Positions 45,762 to 54,790 of a stretch of 64,000 nt of DNA are shown piece after piece. The stretch comes from Sulfitobacter sp. F26204 (lineage in GTDB: Bacteria > Pseudomonadota > Alphaproteobacteria > Rhodobacterales > Rhodobacteraceae), in NCBI RefSeq assembly GCF_026410305.1, contig NZ_JAPMLQ010000005.1:124001-188000 (forward strand), read 5' to 3'. Both the position numbers and the translations under genes were made by a program. The notes under the pieces were generated by a model. The model was not told the origin of the DNA. It saw only the letters and a list, made by a program, of their open reading frames with translations, and ran no database searches. Numbering within the stretch: position 1 is the stretch's first letter; each line of letters begins with the position of its first letter.

Positions 45762-47024
45762 CTATTCTGAACCGACCAGCGTGCGCCAGTCAACGGTTTT
45801 GGCATAAACCCCTTCATGGGAAGCGATAGAGGCTTGCCGTACCCGCTCTGATCCGGTTCCAATAGCTGTGCCGCCTTCGGCAACCTTACGGGCGGCATCT
45901 ACCATCAAGCGACGGAATTCCACGATGGCCAGATCGGATGCGCCCAGAATGTCTGTGCTGCGTTCAACCCGTGGTCCCATGCTGACCCACATGATGATAT
46001 CCTGGTTCGGGATGCCCGGCACTCCCGTGAAGTTTCCGTCCTTCATGGCCTGACGGTCCTGAAGGAAATTGTTATCCAGGGTGCGTTTGCTACGCCATTT
46101 CTCATCCAGATCTTCGCCGGGAACTGCATGATTGAATCGGCGCCATTCCTCTGTGGTGGGTGTGTGACGATCGCCCCATGCGATGAAATGGAAGGCTGTT
46201 TCAGTGTCGTTGATCGGGACGATGACACTGGCAACGTTATAGTTGTTGTTCGGCGGGATCAGGGAATAATAGGGGGCTACGAATTCTGTGATGCGCAGAT
46301 AGTTATGGGTCGCGGCATTCTTGATCGGTTTGCGGATCGCTGCATAATGAAATCCGTAGCTGGTTGTCTGGGTTTGCATCTTGGGCGATTTATCCGTCGA
46401 AGGGCGATACCAGGCTTTTTCATCAGCAGCCGCGCCCTCTACCCGTGCGGGTTTCATATCTGAAGAATGAAGCGACGAGGAATGGGCGCTATCAATCTGG
46501 CCTTCGTGAATCTGCGCCCAATTAGCGGGGATGCGGATTTTTAAAATTGCGATCGGGGTGTCTTCACGGGGGGCAAAAGCAGGGGGATCGAACGCTGGCA
46601 CGTCATCCGGTTCGCCCAACCACGCCCAGACAAAACCACCCCATTCCTTGACCGGATAGGCCCGCGCCTTGACCTTGGACATCAAAGGGCTGCCCTCAGG
46701 TTCGGAAGACATGGCCACCACATTGCCATCAACGTCCATCTTCCAGCCATGATAGAGGCACCGCAAACCACAATCCTCGTTCCGCCCGAAGACAAGTGAT
46801 GCCTTTCGATGCGGGCAGAGTTCATCAAGCATGCCCAAACGCCCTTTGGTATCACGGAAGGCCACATAACTGTTTCCCAACACCTCAACCTTCAAAGGTT
46901 TACCATCCGCTTCGGCAACTTCTTCAATCAGACAAACCGGAGTCCAGTGCTGGCGCATCAACTGAGCCATCGGTGCATCCTTCGTCACAGAGGTCAGCAG
47001 GTCGTTTTCTTCGCGTGTCAGCAT
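45762..47024 (-). CDS. pht3: Rieske aromatic ring-hydroxylating oxygenase, phthalate 4,5-dioxygenase type
   Basis: A 420-aa terminal oxygenase. The [2Fe-2S] Rieske site is CPHRKASLVFGRN followed by CLYHGWKMD; the mononuclear iron site is EGQIDSAHSSSLHSSDM, with the D-x2-H-x4-H pattern. Class IA enzymes of this size work as single-subunit-type oxygenases with a separate reductase, here divergent at 47.1 kb. Phthalate is assigned from the neighbouring dihydrodiol dehydrogenase and decarboxylase. ATG 47024 has GGAGAG just upstream. A related aromatic acid cannot be excluded. Confidence 0.85.
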   Translation of the reverse strand: MLTREENDLLTSVTKDAPMAQLMRQHWTPVCLIEEVAEADGKPLKVEVLGNSYVAFRDTKGRLGMLDELCPHRKASLVFGRNEDCGLRCLYHGWKMDVDGNVVAMSSEPEGSPLMSKVKARAYPVKEWGGFVWAWLGEPDDVPAFDPPAFAPREDTPIAILKIRIPANWAQIHEGQIDSAHSSSLHSSDMKPARVEGAAADEKAWYRPSTDKSPKMQTQTTSYGFHYAAIRKPIKNAATHNYLRITEFVAPYYSLIPPNNNYNVASVIVPINDTETAFHFIAWGDRHTPTTEEWRRFNHAVPGEDLDEKWRSKRTLDNNFLQDRQAMKDGNFTGVPGIPNQDIIMWVSMGPRVERSTDILGASDLAIVEFRRLMVDAARKVAEGGTAIGTGSERVRQASIASHEGVYAKTVDWRTLVGSE

Positions 47025-47078
47025 TGATCTCTCCAAGTCTCAAAATCGGGCTATCGATGATCTGAATCAACTCGCCTA

Positions 47079-47114
47079 TTGACTCTAACTACTTAGGATC
47101 CTAAGTAATTGCAA
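47079..47114. promoter_or_regulatory. Face-to-face divergent promoters covered by an 18-bp palindrome
   Basis: A perfect palindrome, TACTTAGGATCCTAAGTA, occupies 47090-47107. On the plus strand TTGACT (47079-47084) and TAAGTA (47102-47107) have a 17-nt spacer; on the minus strand TTGCAA (47114-47109) and TAGTTA (47091-47086) also have 17 nt. One bound dimer would silence both the oxygenase and the reductase genes. The MarR protein at 53.9 kb is the likely ligand-responsive repressor. Confidence 0.65.
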
Positions 47115-47136
47115 GATGAATCATCGGGACGATAAC

Positions 47137-48093
47137 ATGACGGCGGAAATCCAATCAGGTATGATTGACGTCAGGGTTGCCGCGCGCCGCGACCTGACGG
47201 CGCAAATTTGTGAGTTCACCCTTGAACCTGTCACTTCTAATCTGTTGCCTGCTTTCACCGCCGGTGCCCATATCACGGTGCAAACCCCTTCGGGTGCGAT
47301 GCGCCGTTATTCATTGGCCAGCGATTGCCAAGACCTGAGCCAGTACAAGATTGCCCTGAAACGGGAACCGCAGTCCCGTGGCGGTTCCAGCTCCATGCAT
47401 GATATGGCGGATGTAGGATCCCAGTTGCGGATCAGCCCGCCAGAAAACAGTTTTGAACTGGGCGAGGGGGCGGAATATCTGCTTATCGCGGGGGGGATCG
47501 GCATTACGCCGATCTATGCCATGGCGCATGCCCTGGCACGCCAGAACAAACCATTCAAGATTCTGTATTGCACCCGCTCGGCGGCCGAAACCGCCTATCT
47601 GCCTGAATTGACCAAAGCCTTTGAAGGCCGGTTGATGGTGTACCACGACGAAGGCGACCCCGAACAGATATACGATTTCTGGGATCATTTTGAAGAACCC
47701 AAAAAACTGCTTGTCTATTGTTGCGGCCCTAATCCCCTGATGGAAGAAATCCGCGCCATATCTGGGCACTGGCCTGAAGGTCAGGTGAATTTTGAGGATT
47801 TCAAACCTGTCGAAGTTGTCAGGGCCGACGACACCGCTTTTGAGGTGGAATTGAAGAAATCAGGGAAAAAGGTCACCATTCCCAAAGACCTGTCGATTCT
47901 TGAAGCCTTGCGAAATGCCGGACTTCCAACGGTCAGCTCCTGTGAAAGCGGTACGTGTGGCACCTGCAAGTGCAAGCTTCTGGCCGGGAATGTGGACCAT
48001 CGCGACATGGTTTTGATGGAGGAAGAGAAAGAAGATCACATCATGATTTGCGTTTCGCGCGCAAAATCAGGAGGTCTGGTCCTTGACCTTTGA
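47137..48093 (+). CDS. pht2: Phthalate dioxygenase reductase-type oxidoreductase (FMN, NAD, [2Fe-2S])
   Basis: A 318-aa electron-transfer partner of the Rieske oxygenase. Domains in order: flavin-binding barrel with RRYSLASD, NAD domain with LLIAGGIGITPIYAM and YCCGPNPLMEE, and a C-terminal plant-type ferredoxin with Cys ligands in SCESGTCGTCKCKLL and MICVSRA. This order is that of phthalate dioxygenase reductase. ATG 47137 is preferred over 47116 because the predicted transcription start falls near 47114. It is overlapped by the next gene by 11 nt. Confidence 0.9.
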   Translation: MTAEIQSGMIDVRVAARRDLTAQICEFTLEPVTSNLLPAFTAGAHITVQTPSGAMRRYSLASDCQDLSQYKIALKREPQSRGGSSSMHDMADVGSQLRISPPENSFELGEGAEYLLIAGGIGITPIYAMAHALARQNKPFKILYCTRSAAETAYLPELTKAFEGRLMVYHDEGDPEQIYDFWDHFEEPKKLLVYCCGPNPLMEEIRAISGHWPEGQVNFEDFKPVEVVRADDTAFEVELKKSGKKVTIPKDLSILEALRNAGLPTVSSCESGTCGTCKCKLLAGNVDHRDMVLMEEEKEDHIMICVSRAKSGGLVLDL

Positions 48094-49273
48094 ACCGATC
48101 CGTCTGGGTGTTGTCGGGCTGGGCCGGGCTTTTGTCTTGATGTTGCCCGCGTTTCGCGCCGATCCCCGCTTTCGGCTTGTGGCCGCCGCCGAACCTCGCG
48201 CCGAAAGCCGCAGTGCCTTTGAATCAGATTTCGGCGGCAAAACCTATTCCGACATAAAAGAGCTTTGCACAGATCCCCGCATCGAAGCGGTCTATATTGC
48301 CAGCCCTCATGAATTCCACGGCGATCACGCAGTGCTGGCGGCAGGGGCGGGCAAACATCTTCTGGTCGACAAACCGCTGGCCATCAACCTTTCCGAAGGG
48401 GGCCGTATCATCACAGCGGCGCGGGCCGGCGGTGTTCATCTGATCACAGGGCCAAGCCACAGTTTCGATGCTCCGGTCAAATTGGCAGCGGACATCATCG
48501 AGAGCGGTGAATTTGGCCGCTTGCGCATGATTCAGGCCCTTAATTACACTGATTTTCTTTATCGCCCCCGCCGCCCCGAAGAACTGTCCACGGCATCCGG
48601 GGGCGGTGTGATTTTCAGTCAGGCGGTCCACCAGATTGACGTTGTGCGCCTGCTGGCCGGTAGCAAGGCGACGCGGTTGGTGGCGATGACCGGAAACTGG
48701 GATGCCGCACGCCCCACAGAAGGCGCGTTTTCCGCATTGATGCAGTTTGAATCCGGCACTTTCGCCACACTGACCTATTCGGGATATGCCCATTTTGACA
48801 GCGATCTCTGGATGAACAACATCAGCGAGCTGGGCACACAGAAACCGCCCGCAGCCTATGGCAACGCCCGTCGCACACTTGCACAGGTTCCGCATCCGGA
48901 CGAAATCGCGCTGAAAACGGCGCGCACATACATGTGTGAAACCGAGGGACCTCGAGCGACAGAGCATGAACATTTCGGCCCCGTCATCGCCTTGTGCGAT
49001 CATGCCGATCTGAAATTGACCCCAAGCGGGGTCGAGATTTTCGCCGACACAAGCCGCAGCTTTCGCGCCGCCCCCGCACCGGACCGGCCCAGAGGTGGTG
49101 TCCTCGATGCCCTGTGGGGGGCGGTACGTGCAGATGAAGAACCCATTCAGACCGGTGAGTGGGGGCTTGCCAGTCTCGAAGCTTGTCAGGCCATTCTTGA
49201 AAGTGCCCGCACGGGGCTTCCCGTTGGGCTGAAACATCAAATATCTGTCCCGTCTTGGAAAGGCACCCCATGA
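48083..49273 (+). CDS. pht4: Gfo/Idh/MocA oxidoreductase, probable 4,5-dihydroxy-4,5-dihydrophthalate dehydrogenase
   Basis: A 396-aa NAD-dependent enzyme expected to rearomatise the cis-dihydrodiol to 4,5-dihydroxyphthalate. IRLGVVGLGRAFVLMLPAF is the Rossmann start, and VDKPLAINLSEG contains the family Lys (EKP-like) motif. HQIDVVRLL lies in the catalytic region. Pht4 of pseudomonads belongs to this family, and the flanking genes fit. The start is TTG at 48083 with AGGAGG 8 nt upstream, inside the reductase gene. Confidence 0.82.
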   Translation: MTFEPIRLGVVGLGRAFVLMLPAFRADPRFRLVAAAEPRAESRSAFESDFGGKTYSDIKELCTDPRIEAVYIASPHEFHGDHAVLAAGAGKHLLVDKPLAINLSEGGRIITAARAGGVHLITGPSHSFDAPVKLAADIIESGEFGRLRMIQALNYTDFLYRPRRPEELSTASGGGVIFSQAVHQIDVVRLLAGSKATRLVAMTGNWDAARPTEGAFSALMQFESGTFATLTYSGYAHFDSDLWMNNISELGTQKPPAAYGNARRTLAQVPHPDEIALKTARTYMCETEGPRATEHEHFGPVIALCDHADLKLTPSGVEIFADTSRSFRAAPAPDRPRGGVLDALWGAVRADEEPIQTGEWGLASLEACQAILESARTGLPVGLKHQISVPSWKGTP

Positions 49274-50262
49274 GTCCCTTATCCCTCTCTCTCGCCATGG
49301 GCGATTATGACCGAACCCGCGCCTTGGTGGATGGCCGCGTCAGCATTGATGGAGTTTCCCCAATCCCGATGCTGCTGAGCCCGGAAGAGATGTTCTTTCG
49401 CGCTTTCCGGCATCAGGCCTTTGACATCAGCGAACTTTCCCTGTCGTCTTATTCCATTTCTGTCGCACGGGGCGACGCCCATTACGTCGCGGTTCCGGTT
49501 TTTCTCAGTCGCGCGTTTCGCCACAGCTCGATCTATATCCGCACTGATCGGGGAATCGAGACTCCCGCAGATCTGAAGGGACGGCGTATCGGGGTGGCGG
49601 AGTATCAGCTTTCCGCGAATGTTTGGGCGCGAGGTATTCTTGATGAACACCATGGGGTCAAAAGTTCTGCCATCGAATGGGTGCGGGGCGGCATGGATAC
49701 ACCAGGGCGGCCTGAAAAAATCAAAGTGACACTGCCCCCCGATATTTCAATGCAGGACGCGCCCGAAGGCAGCACGTTGAACGGAATGTTGGCCGCCGGA
49801 GAAATCGACGGTTTTATCGGCCCGCGCTGGCCCCGCTGTTTTGCCGAGGGGCATCCCCATGTGGGGCGGCTCTGGAAGGATACAATTGGCGCGGCGGAGA
49901 CATATTTTCGCCAGACCCGGATTTTTCCGATCATGCATCTGCTGGGGGTACGGCGCAGTCTGGCCGACGCCCATCCCTGGCTGCCTGGTGCCTTGCTCAA
50001 GGGTTTCAGCGCGGCCAAACAACTTGCTCAAACCGCGCTGGCGGACACCTCGGCAACCAAAGTGACCATGCCCTTTGTCGAGGATACGCTAAATCGGGCA
50101 CAAACTTTGATGGGGGATGATCCCTGGAGCTATGGACTTGCCCCGAACCGACACGTTCTGGAGAAGTTTCTAGAATATCATCACGGGCAGGGTCTTTCGC
50201 CGCGCCACGTGGCTGTGACGGAGTTGTTTCACCCGTCCACAGCCGAAACCTACAGTCTTTAG
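49270..50262 (+). CDS. pht5: 4,5-dihydroxyphthalate decarboxylase-type protein
   Basis: A 330-aa cytoplasmic protein with the fold of periplasmic binding proteins, as in Pht5. Recognisable parts are LSLAMGDYDRTRALVDGRV, FDISELSLSSYSISVARGD, and 'RHSSIYIRTDRGIETPADLKGRRIGV'. No signal peptide is present, which argues against a transport receptor. It should convert 4,5-dihydroxyphthalate to protocatechuate; no protocatechuate cleavage genes are in the window. ATG 49270 overlaps the pht4 stop (ATGA). Confidence 0.85.
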   Translation: MSPLSLSLAMGDYDRTRALVDGRVSIDGVSPIPMLLSPEEMFFRAFRHQAFDISELSLSSYSISVARGDAHYVAVPVFLSRAFRHSSIYIRTDRGIETPADLKGRRIGVAEYQLSANVWARGILDEHHGVKSSAIEWVRGGMDTPGRPEKIKVTLPPDISMQDAPEGSTLNGMLAAGEIDGFIGPRWPRCFAEGHPHVGRLWKDTIGAAETYFRQTRIFPIMHLLGVRRSLADAHPWLPGALLKGFSAAKQLAQTALADTSATKVTMPFVEDTLNRAQTLMGDDPWSYGLAPNRHVLEKFLEYHHGQGLSPRHVAVTELFHPSTAETYSL

Positions 50263-50273
50263 GAGTGGATCTA

Positions 50274-50726
50274 ATGACCCGTTTCGCGCCTGGTGATATT
50301 GTCGAACTGCAAACCGATGCGGGCCTGGCCTATGTTCAGTTGACCCATCAACATCCCAGCTATCCCCCTGTGATCAAGGCGCTGCGCGGATTGTTCAAGA
50401 CGCGTCCAGCGGATGTGTCGGCCCTGCTTGACGTGCCGCCCGCATTCGTTGCGATGATCCCGCTGGAAAGCGTGGTGGATCGCCTTGGACTTAAGACACA
50501 GGTAGTGGCCCAAGTCGCGCTTCCTGCTTCTGCCCGCGCCTTTCCCACTTTCAGGATGCCGATCCGCGATAAGCAGGGCGCAATTGTCTATTGGTGGTAC
50601 TGGGACGGAGAGGGGCTCCACTATGACGTAAATCTGGAGGGAGGCCATGAAGAAATGCCGCAACGAGAAGTTCTCGGCGCGCAGCAATTCCTGCTGAAGC
50701 TAACCCAAACAACAGCGCCGTGCTGA
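50274..50726 (+). CDS. Unknown 150-aa protein in the phthalate operon
   Basis: I do not recognise a family with confidence. It begins MTRFAPGDIVELQTDAGLAY, a beta-strand pair resembling small beta-barrel proteins, has a central 'PPAFVAMIPLESVVDRLGL', and a Trp/Tyr-rich patch YWWYWDGEG near residue 110. There is no signal peptide or membrane helix. ATG 50274 has AGGAG 8 nt upstream; a GTG at 50265 is possible but overlaps that box. Tight placement (11 nt after pht5) argues for a job in the pathway, perhaps as a sensor, chaperone or enzyme stabiliser. Confidence 0.75.
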   Translation: MTRFAPGDIVELQTDAGLAYVQLTHQHPSYPPVIKALRGLFKTRPADVSALLDVPPAFVAMIPLESVVDRLGLKTQVVAQVALPASARAFPTFRMPIRDKQGAIVYWWYWDGEGLHYDVNLEGGHEEMPQREVLGAQQFLLKLTQTTAPC

Positions 50727-50865
50727 TGTGTTGGCACATGCCAGGCAGGAAGAAGACCGGTTTCGGGAGGGGCGGAGCCTAACAAACCGCAGATTGCGCG
50801 TATCCTCGCGCGGTTCGCATCACACGCCACTGCGCAGCATTGTGGCATCTAGGGAGGAAACCAAA

Positions 50866-51861
50866 ATGCACTACAGACAAAACAGAATAACGTCTTTTGC
50901 AGCCGCTTCACTGTTGGCCTTTGCACTGCCAGTCCAGGCCGAGCAGATGAATGTCACCTTGGCCGGGGCAAGTCCGGGCGGGCTCTGGACGCTGCTGGGG
51001 GCAGGGCTGGAATCTGCGCTCAAGGTCGACGAGGACGGCTCGTCCGTGACCTATCAGACTTCAGGGGGCGGGTTTGCCAATGCCATGCTGGTCAGTTCTG
51101 CACGCGCCGAACTTGGCCTGATCCACGATGCCGAATTGAAGATCGCAGTGGCAGGGGGCGCTCCTTTCAAGGGTCCAATCGAAAACTTGCGCACTATCAG
51201 CTATCTTTATGACTGGGCACCGATGCAATTCATCGCAACCAATCAATGGGCAGAGGAAAATGGTGTGCAATCGCTGGCAGATATTGCCGCCAACGAAGTT
51301 CCCGTGACCATCACAATCAACCGCGCGGGCAACATAACCGGCGAAGTAGCCGCAGCAATGCTGGAAGCGGTCGGGGCCAACCCTGAAAAGATCGAGGCCT
51401 GGGGCGGGGCGGTTATCCGCGCAGGATCCAAGGAACAGGCCGATCTGTTGACCAACGGCCGGGTGGATATGTTTTCCAATGGAGTCTTTGTCGGCCATAG
51501 TTCCATACGGCAGATCGAAAACGCGATTGATATGCGCTTGATCAATGTGCCCGAGGATGTCCGCAACACGGTTGGCAAGGAATTCTCAATAGCTGAGTTT
51601 ACAATTCCCGCCGGAACCTATGAAAATCAACCCGATGACATCCAGACGCTGGCACTCGGGGCAGTGCTGGTGGTTAGTGCCGATATGTCTGAGGATCAGG
51701 CCTATACGCTGACAAAGGCGATGATCGACAACATTGATTCCATTCGCTCCGTGCATCCGGCGATGAAGGCTCTGAGCACGGCATTGATGATCCGTGAAAC
51801 CGCGGCACCGCATCATCCGGGGGCGTTAAAGGCCTATCGTGAAGCTGGTCTGATAGAGTGA
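50866..51861 (+). CDS. TAXI family TRAP transporter solute-binding protein
   Basis: Periplasmic receptor, 331 aa, signal peptide ending LPVQAEQM. The TAXI subgroup opening MNVTLAGASPGGLWTLLGAG is clear, with later 'TYQTSGGGFANAMLVSSARAELGL' matching the ligand region. AGGGAGGA precedes ATG 50866. Placed directly after the phthalate catabolic genes and coupled to a fused TRAP permease, it is the likely phthalate receptor. Its stop overlaps the permease GTG (GTGA). Confidence 0.9.
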   Translation: MHYRQNRITSFAAASLLAFALPVQAEQMNVTLAGASPGGLWTLLGAGLESALKVDEDGSSVTYQTSGGGFANAMLVSSARAELGLIHDAELKIAVAGGAPFKGPIENLRTISYLYDWAPMQFIATNQWAEENGVQSLADIAANEVPVTITINRAGNITGEVAAAMLEAVGANPEKIEAWGGAVIRAGSKEQADLLTNGRVDMFSNGVFVGHSSIRQIENAIDMRLINVPEDVRNTVGKEFSIAEFTIPAGTYENQPDDIQTLALGAVLVVSADMSEDQAYTLTKAMIDNIDSIRSVHPAMKALSTALMIRETAAPHHPGALKAYREAGLIE

Positions 51862-53762
51862 TCTCTCGGTTTTTTGGAACAGGGCGCCGCCGGTCTTTCG
51901 GCGGTGCCTCGGGTGATGTCTTTTATGGTGTTTCCGCGGTGTTTGCACTGTGGGTGGTCTATGCGAATATCTATGCGCTGCCGGATGCCCTGTTGGTGGG
52001 AATTCTCTTTGTAAGCGGGATATATACGCTGTTGTTTCTGGCCGTAGGAGGCAGCAATGATGCCTTGGACAGACCCTCGCTTCTGGATTGGGGCTTAGCC
52101 GCTTCTTCTGCGGCTTGTGGGATCTATTTCTTCATGATCCGAGAGTCTCTCGCAACCCATATCACCCTGCTTTACCCGCTGTCAGACGGCCAGTTATTCT
52201 TTGGCGCTCTGTTGATGTTTCTGACCCTTGAGGCGACCCGTCGCACGACCGGCCTCGGGCTGACAGCGGTGGTTCTGATTTTCATGGCCTATAATCTGTG
52301 GGGTCATATCATCCCGCCGCCACTGGGCCACGGCTATATCGATTTCAGCTCCTTCATCGACACCCTCATGTATACAACAGATGGCGTTTTTGGCGTGCCT
52401 ATTCAGGTGGCGGCCAGCTATGTGTTTCTATTTGTGCTGTTCGGTTCGTTGCTCAGCAAAGCGGGTGGGGCGGATTTCATGTTTCAACTGGCCGCGGCCT
52501 TGACCGGCAGATCACCGGGAGGTCCAGCTAAAATCGCAATTATTTCCTCTGGAATGTATGGGATGATCTCGGGCAGTCCAACATCGGATGTGGCGACGAC
52601 CGGTTCCGTGACGATCCCCATCATGAAACGCCTTGGTTATTCCGCCCGCTTTGCCGGCGCGGTAGAGGTGGCGGCTTCAACTGGCGGTGCAGCAATGCCT
52701 CCGGTTATGGGGTCTGCCGCCTTTATCCTGGCGGAATACACCGGCATTGATTATCGCAGTGTGGTGCTGGCCGCGCTTATCCCCGCAATCCTCTACTATC
52801 TCGGCATCTACATTCAGGTACATCTGCGCGCGCTGCGCCGTGGTCTGCGCGGGGTCACTGAAACCGATCCAATTCTGGAAACCCTGAAATCCGGCTGGGT
52901 GTTCATCGTGCCGCTGATCGTCATCACCGCAGCTCTTTTGGTCGGCTACACTCCAACCTTTGTGGCGGTTTTTGGCACGCTCTCCTTGTTGGCGTCTTCA
53001 ATGTTGCGTCGCCAGACACGTATGGGGCCGTTGGCCCTGATGCGCGCGATCGGAGAAACCACCGTCCGGATGCTGCCTGTTGCCGGTGCTTGCGCCGCAG
53101 CGGGGCTGGTGATCGGCGGATTGACCATGACTGGTCTGTCAATGAAGGCCAGCGGGCTGGTAAGTCTGGTTGCTGAGGCGGGCGATCTTCCGCTTTTGTT
53201 GCTGGGGGCCTTGATCACGATCATTCTCGGGTTGGGAATGCCGACACCAAGCGCCTATATCCTTGCGGCCGTGTTGGTTGGGCCAGCATTTGCAGCTGCG
53301 GAACTTGCCGTGCTTCCGGCAAATATGTTCCTGCTGTATTTCGCGCTGCTATCCGCCTTGACGCCACCCATCGCGGTGGCCGCCTTTGCCGCCGCCGCCA
53401 TAGCTGACGAGGATGCGATGAAAATCGCGGTCACTGCGGTCAAACTTGCCGCCACAGGCTTTGTTCTGCCCTTTGTCTTTGTCTGGAATCCGGCTTTTCT
53501 GGCGATGAGTAGCCTGCCCATGATCGCTATTGCCGCCGCAGGCGGTTGCGTCGCGGTCATCATTCTGGCCCATGTGCTTGAAGCGGAAATGCGTGGCGTA
53601 TTGCGCTTGCCTGCCTTATTGGTGGCGATAGCAGTAGTTTCTCCCTACCCAATGGTTTCCGTGCCCCTGATCTGTATCGCCGCCGGGCTGGGGATCTGGT
53701 GGTGGCGCAGCGGAACCCTCCTGTTTCTGGGGCCTGTCAAATCCCCAGGCGAGAGGGCTTGA
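51858..53762 (+). CDS. TRAP transporter fused permease (DctQM-type, TAXI-associated)
   Basis: A 634-aa membrane protein in which a four-helix DctQ-like part is joined to the DctM-like part, as is usual for TAXI systems. Family blocks are AIISSGMYGMISGSPTSDVATTG, 'EVAASTGGAAMPPVMGSAAFIL', 'LGMPTPSAYILAAVLVGPAF' and 'LTPPIAVAAFAAAAIA'. The start is GTG in a GTGA overlap with the receptor gene. A GC-rich hairpin lies in codons 9-17. With the receptor it should import the phthalate-type substrate. Confidence 0.92.
   Translation: MISRFFGTGRRRSFGGASGDVFYGVSAVFALWVVYANIYALPDALLVGILFVSGIYTLLFLAVGGSNDALDRPSLLDWGLAASSAACGIYFFMIRESLATHITLLYPLSDGQLFFGALLMFLTLEATRRTTGLGLTAVVLIFMAYNLWGHIIPPPLGHGYIDFSSFIDTLMYTTDGVFGVPIQVAASYVFLFVLFGSLLSKAGGADFMFQLAAALTGRSPGGPAKIAIISSGMYGMISGSPTSDVATTGSVTIPIMKRLGYSARFAGAVEVAASTGGAAMPPVMGSAAFILAEYTGIDYRSVVLAALIPAILYYLGIYIQVHLRALRRGLRGVTETDPILETLKSGWVFIVPLIVITAALLVGYTPTFVAVFGTLSLLASSMLRRQTRMGPLALMRAIGETTVRMLPVAGACAAAGLVIGGLTMTGLSMKASGLVSLVAEAGDLPLLLLGALITIILGLGMPTPSAYILAAVLVGPAFAAAELAVLPANMFLLYFALLSALTPPIAVAAFAAAAIADEDAMKIAVTAVKLAATGFVLPFVFVWNPAFLAMSSLPMIAIAAAGGCVAVIILAHVLEAEMRGVLRLPALLVAIAVVSPYPMVSVPLICIAAGLGIWWWRSGTLLFLGPVKSPGERA
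51883..51908 (+). repeat. Hairpin in the first codons of the TAXI permease gene
   Basis: GGCGCCGCCG (51883-51892) and CGGCGGTGCC (51899-51908) pair over 10 bp including one G-U, with a 6-nt loop (GTCTTT), 22 nt after the receptor stop. It occupies the same relative place as the hairpin after the dctP at 5.2 kb. Confidence 0.65.
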
Positions 53763-53859
53763 CCGTTCGCAGGGTCACCGTTGACATAGTCGCAGGAAAG
53801 TAACGCAAAGGGCATAACCACCGAGGATCTCGAGAACGCAGGCGCTGGTACTTGTTGAA

Positions 53860-54381
53860 TCAGCCCTGTTTCGGGGTAGACATGTCATTGCGTAAAGCGC
53901 GACCTGCCGTCTGTGTGGTCTCTTGGCGGGTCAGGACCAGTTTAGAGCGCACCCGTGTAAGCAATTGTTCCAGATCAGCCTGCTCTCGCGTAGTAAGATC
54001 GGTTACCGCATCCTCAACGAGATCGCGGGCAATAGGGAGCAAGACCTTTTCAAGCGCCGCTCCTTTTTCCGTAAGAAAGACCAGCCGTTTGCGGCCGTCC
54101 GTCAAATCCCTTTCCCGGCGGACCAAACCCTTGCCTTCCATTGACCTGATCGCCTCAAGGGTGGTGGGCTCCATGGTGCCCACCCGATTGGAAAGCTCGC
54201 GCTGGGTCAGCCCCTCTTCTTCCCATAACACTCGAAGAAAATACCACATCCCCAATGTAATTCCATGGGGCTCAATCCGCGCCGCAAGCAGGCTTTGAAA
54301 CTGATGATGGGTAGAACGGATCAGATAGCCCAGACTGTCGTTAAGCAAAAACGCCGGAGCCTGGCGTGAAGAACGGTTCAA
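53860..54381 (-). CDS. MarR family transcriptional regulator
   Basis: A 173-aa winged-helix protein with 'GLTQRELSNRVGTMEPTTLEAIRSMEGKGLVRRERDLTDGRKRLV' covering the recognition helix and wing (DGRKRLVFLT). It is encoded opposite to the phthalate operon and converges on the permease gene. It is the only regulator adjacent to the pathway and probably binds the 18-bp palindrome at 47090-47107; phthalate or protocatechuate would be the natural inducer (inference). Another repeat, CAAGTTG/CAACTTG (54429-54449), lies 48 bp before its start. Confidence 0.9.
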   Translation of the reverse strand: MNRSSRQAPAFLLNDSLGYLIRSTHHQFQSLLAARIEPHGITLGMWYFLRVLWEEEGLTQRELSNRVGTMEPTTLEAIRSMEGKGLVRRERDLTDGRKRLVFLTEKGAALEKVLLPIARDLVEDAVTDLTTREQADLEQLLTRVRSKLVLTRQETTQTAGRALRNDMSTPKQG

Positions 54382-54790
54382 CTGTGGAGTCCTTTTGATA
54401 CCATTCTGAATGATCGAAGGCCTATTGCCAAGTTGTTTGCGTCAACTTGTGAAGCTTTGAACATGCCGGATCACACGACCATTTCAATGGTGTAGTCGGC
54501 CCAGAGCCGGATGGGTATTGCCAAATCCTTAGCTGAGGCTGATCTGGATTGAATAGCCCCTGGTATTGTAGAGGCTTTATCTTGAAAGGGGAGTCGCACT
54601 TCAAGGCAGCGCGCAGCCGTTGCGACCTAGAACCACTATAATCAGACTTATGTTAAATAGATGAAGGCTCCAACTATTCCTGTCAGTATTCGGCAAACTC
54701 TCTTGATAACACCAGCATTGTTGAACAAGTAGATCGCCCGGCAGGCACGCGCACTGGACAGGACTGCAGCGACGTAAACTTGCGGATGGC
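54382..54790. other. Intergenic region before marR
   Basis: About 410 bp without a supportable gene. It contains the inverted repeat CAAGTTG (54429-54435) / CAACTTG (54443-54449), a candidate site for control of marR, and the downstream end of the lysR gene. No terminal repeats or transposase fragments were seen. Confidence 0.4.

Noticed and set aside
48224..49240. 338-codon open frame on the minus strand
   Set aside because: It mirrors the Gfo/Idh/MocA dehydrogenase, which has intact motifs and fits the operon; the mirror frame lacks any.
54382..54790. Insertion sequence remnant
   Set aside because: Two regulator genes flank a gene-free stretch, but no terminal repeats, target duplication or transposase fragment could be seen.
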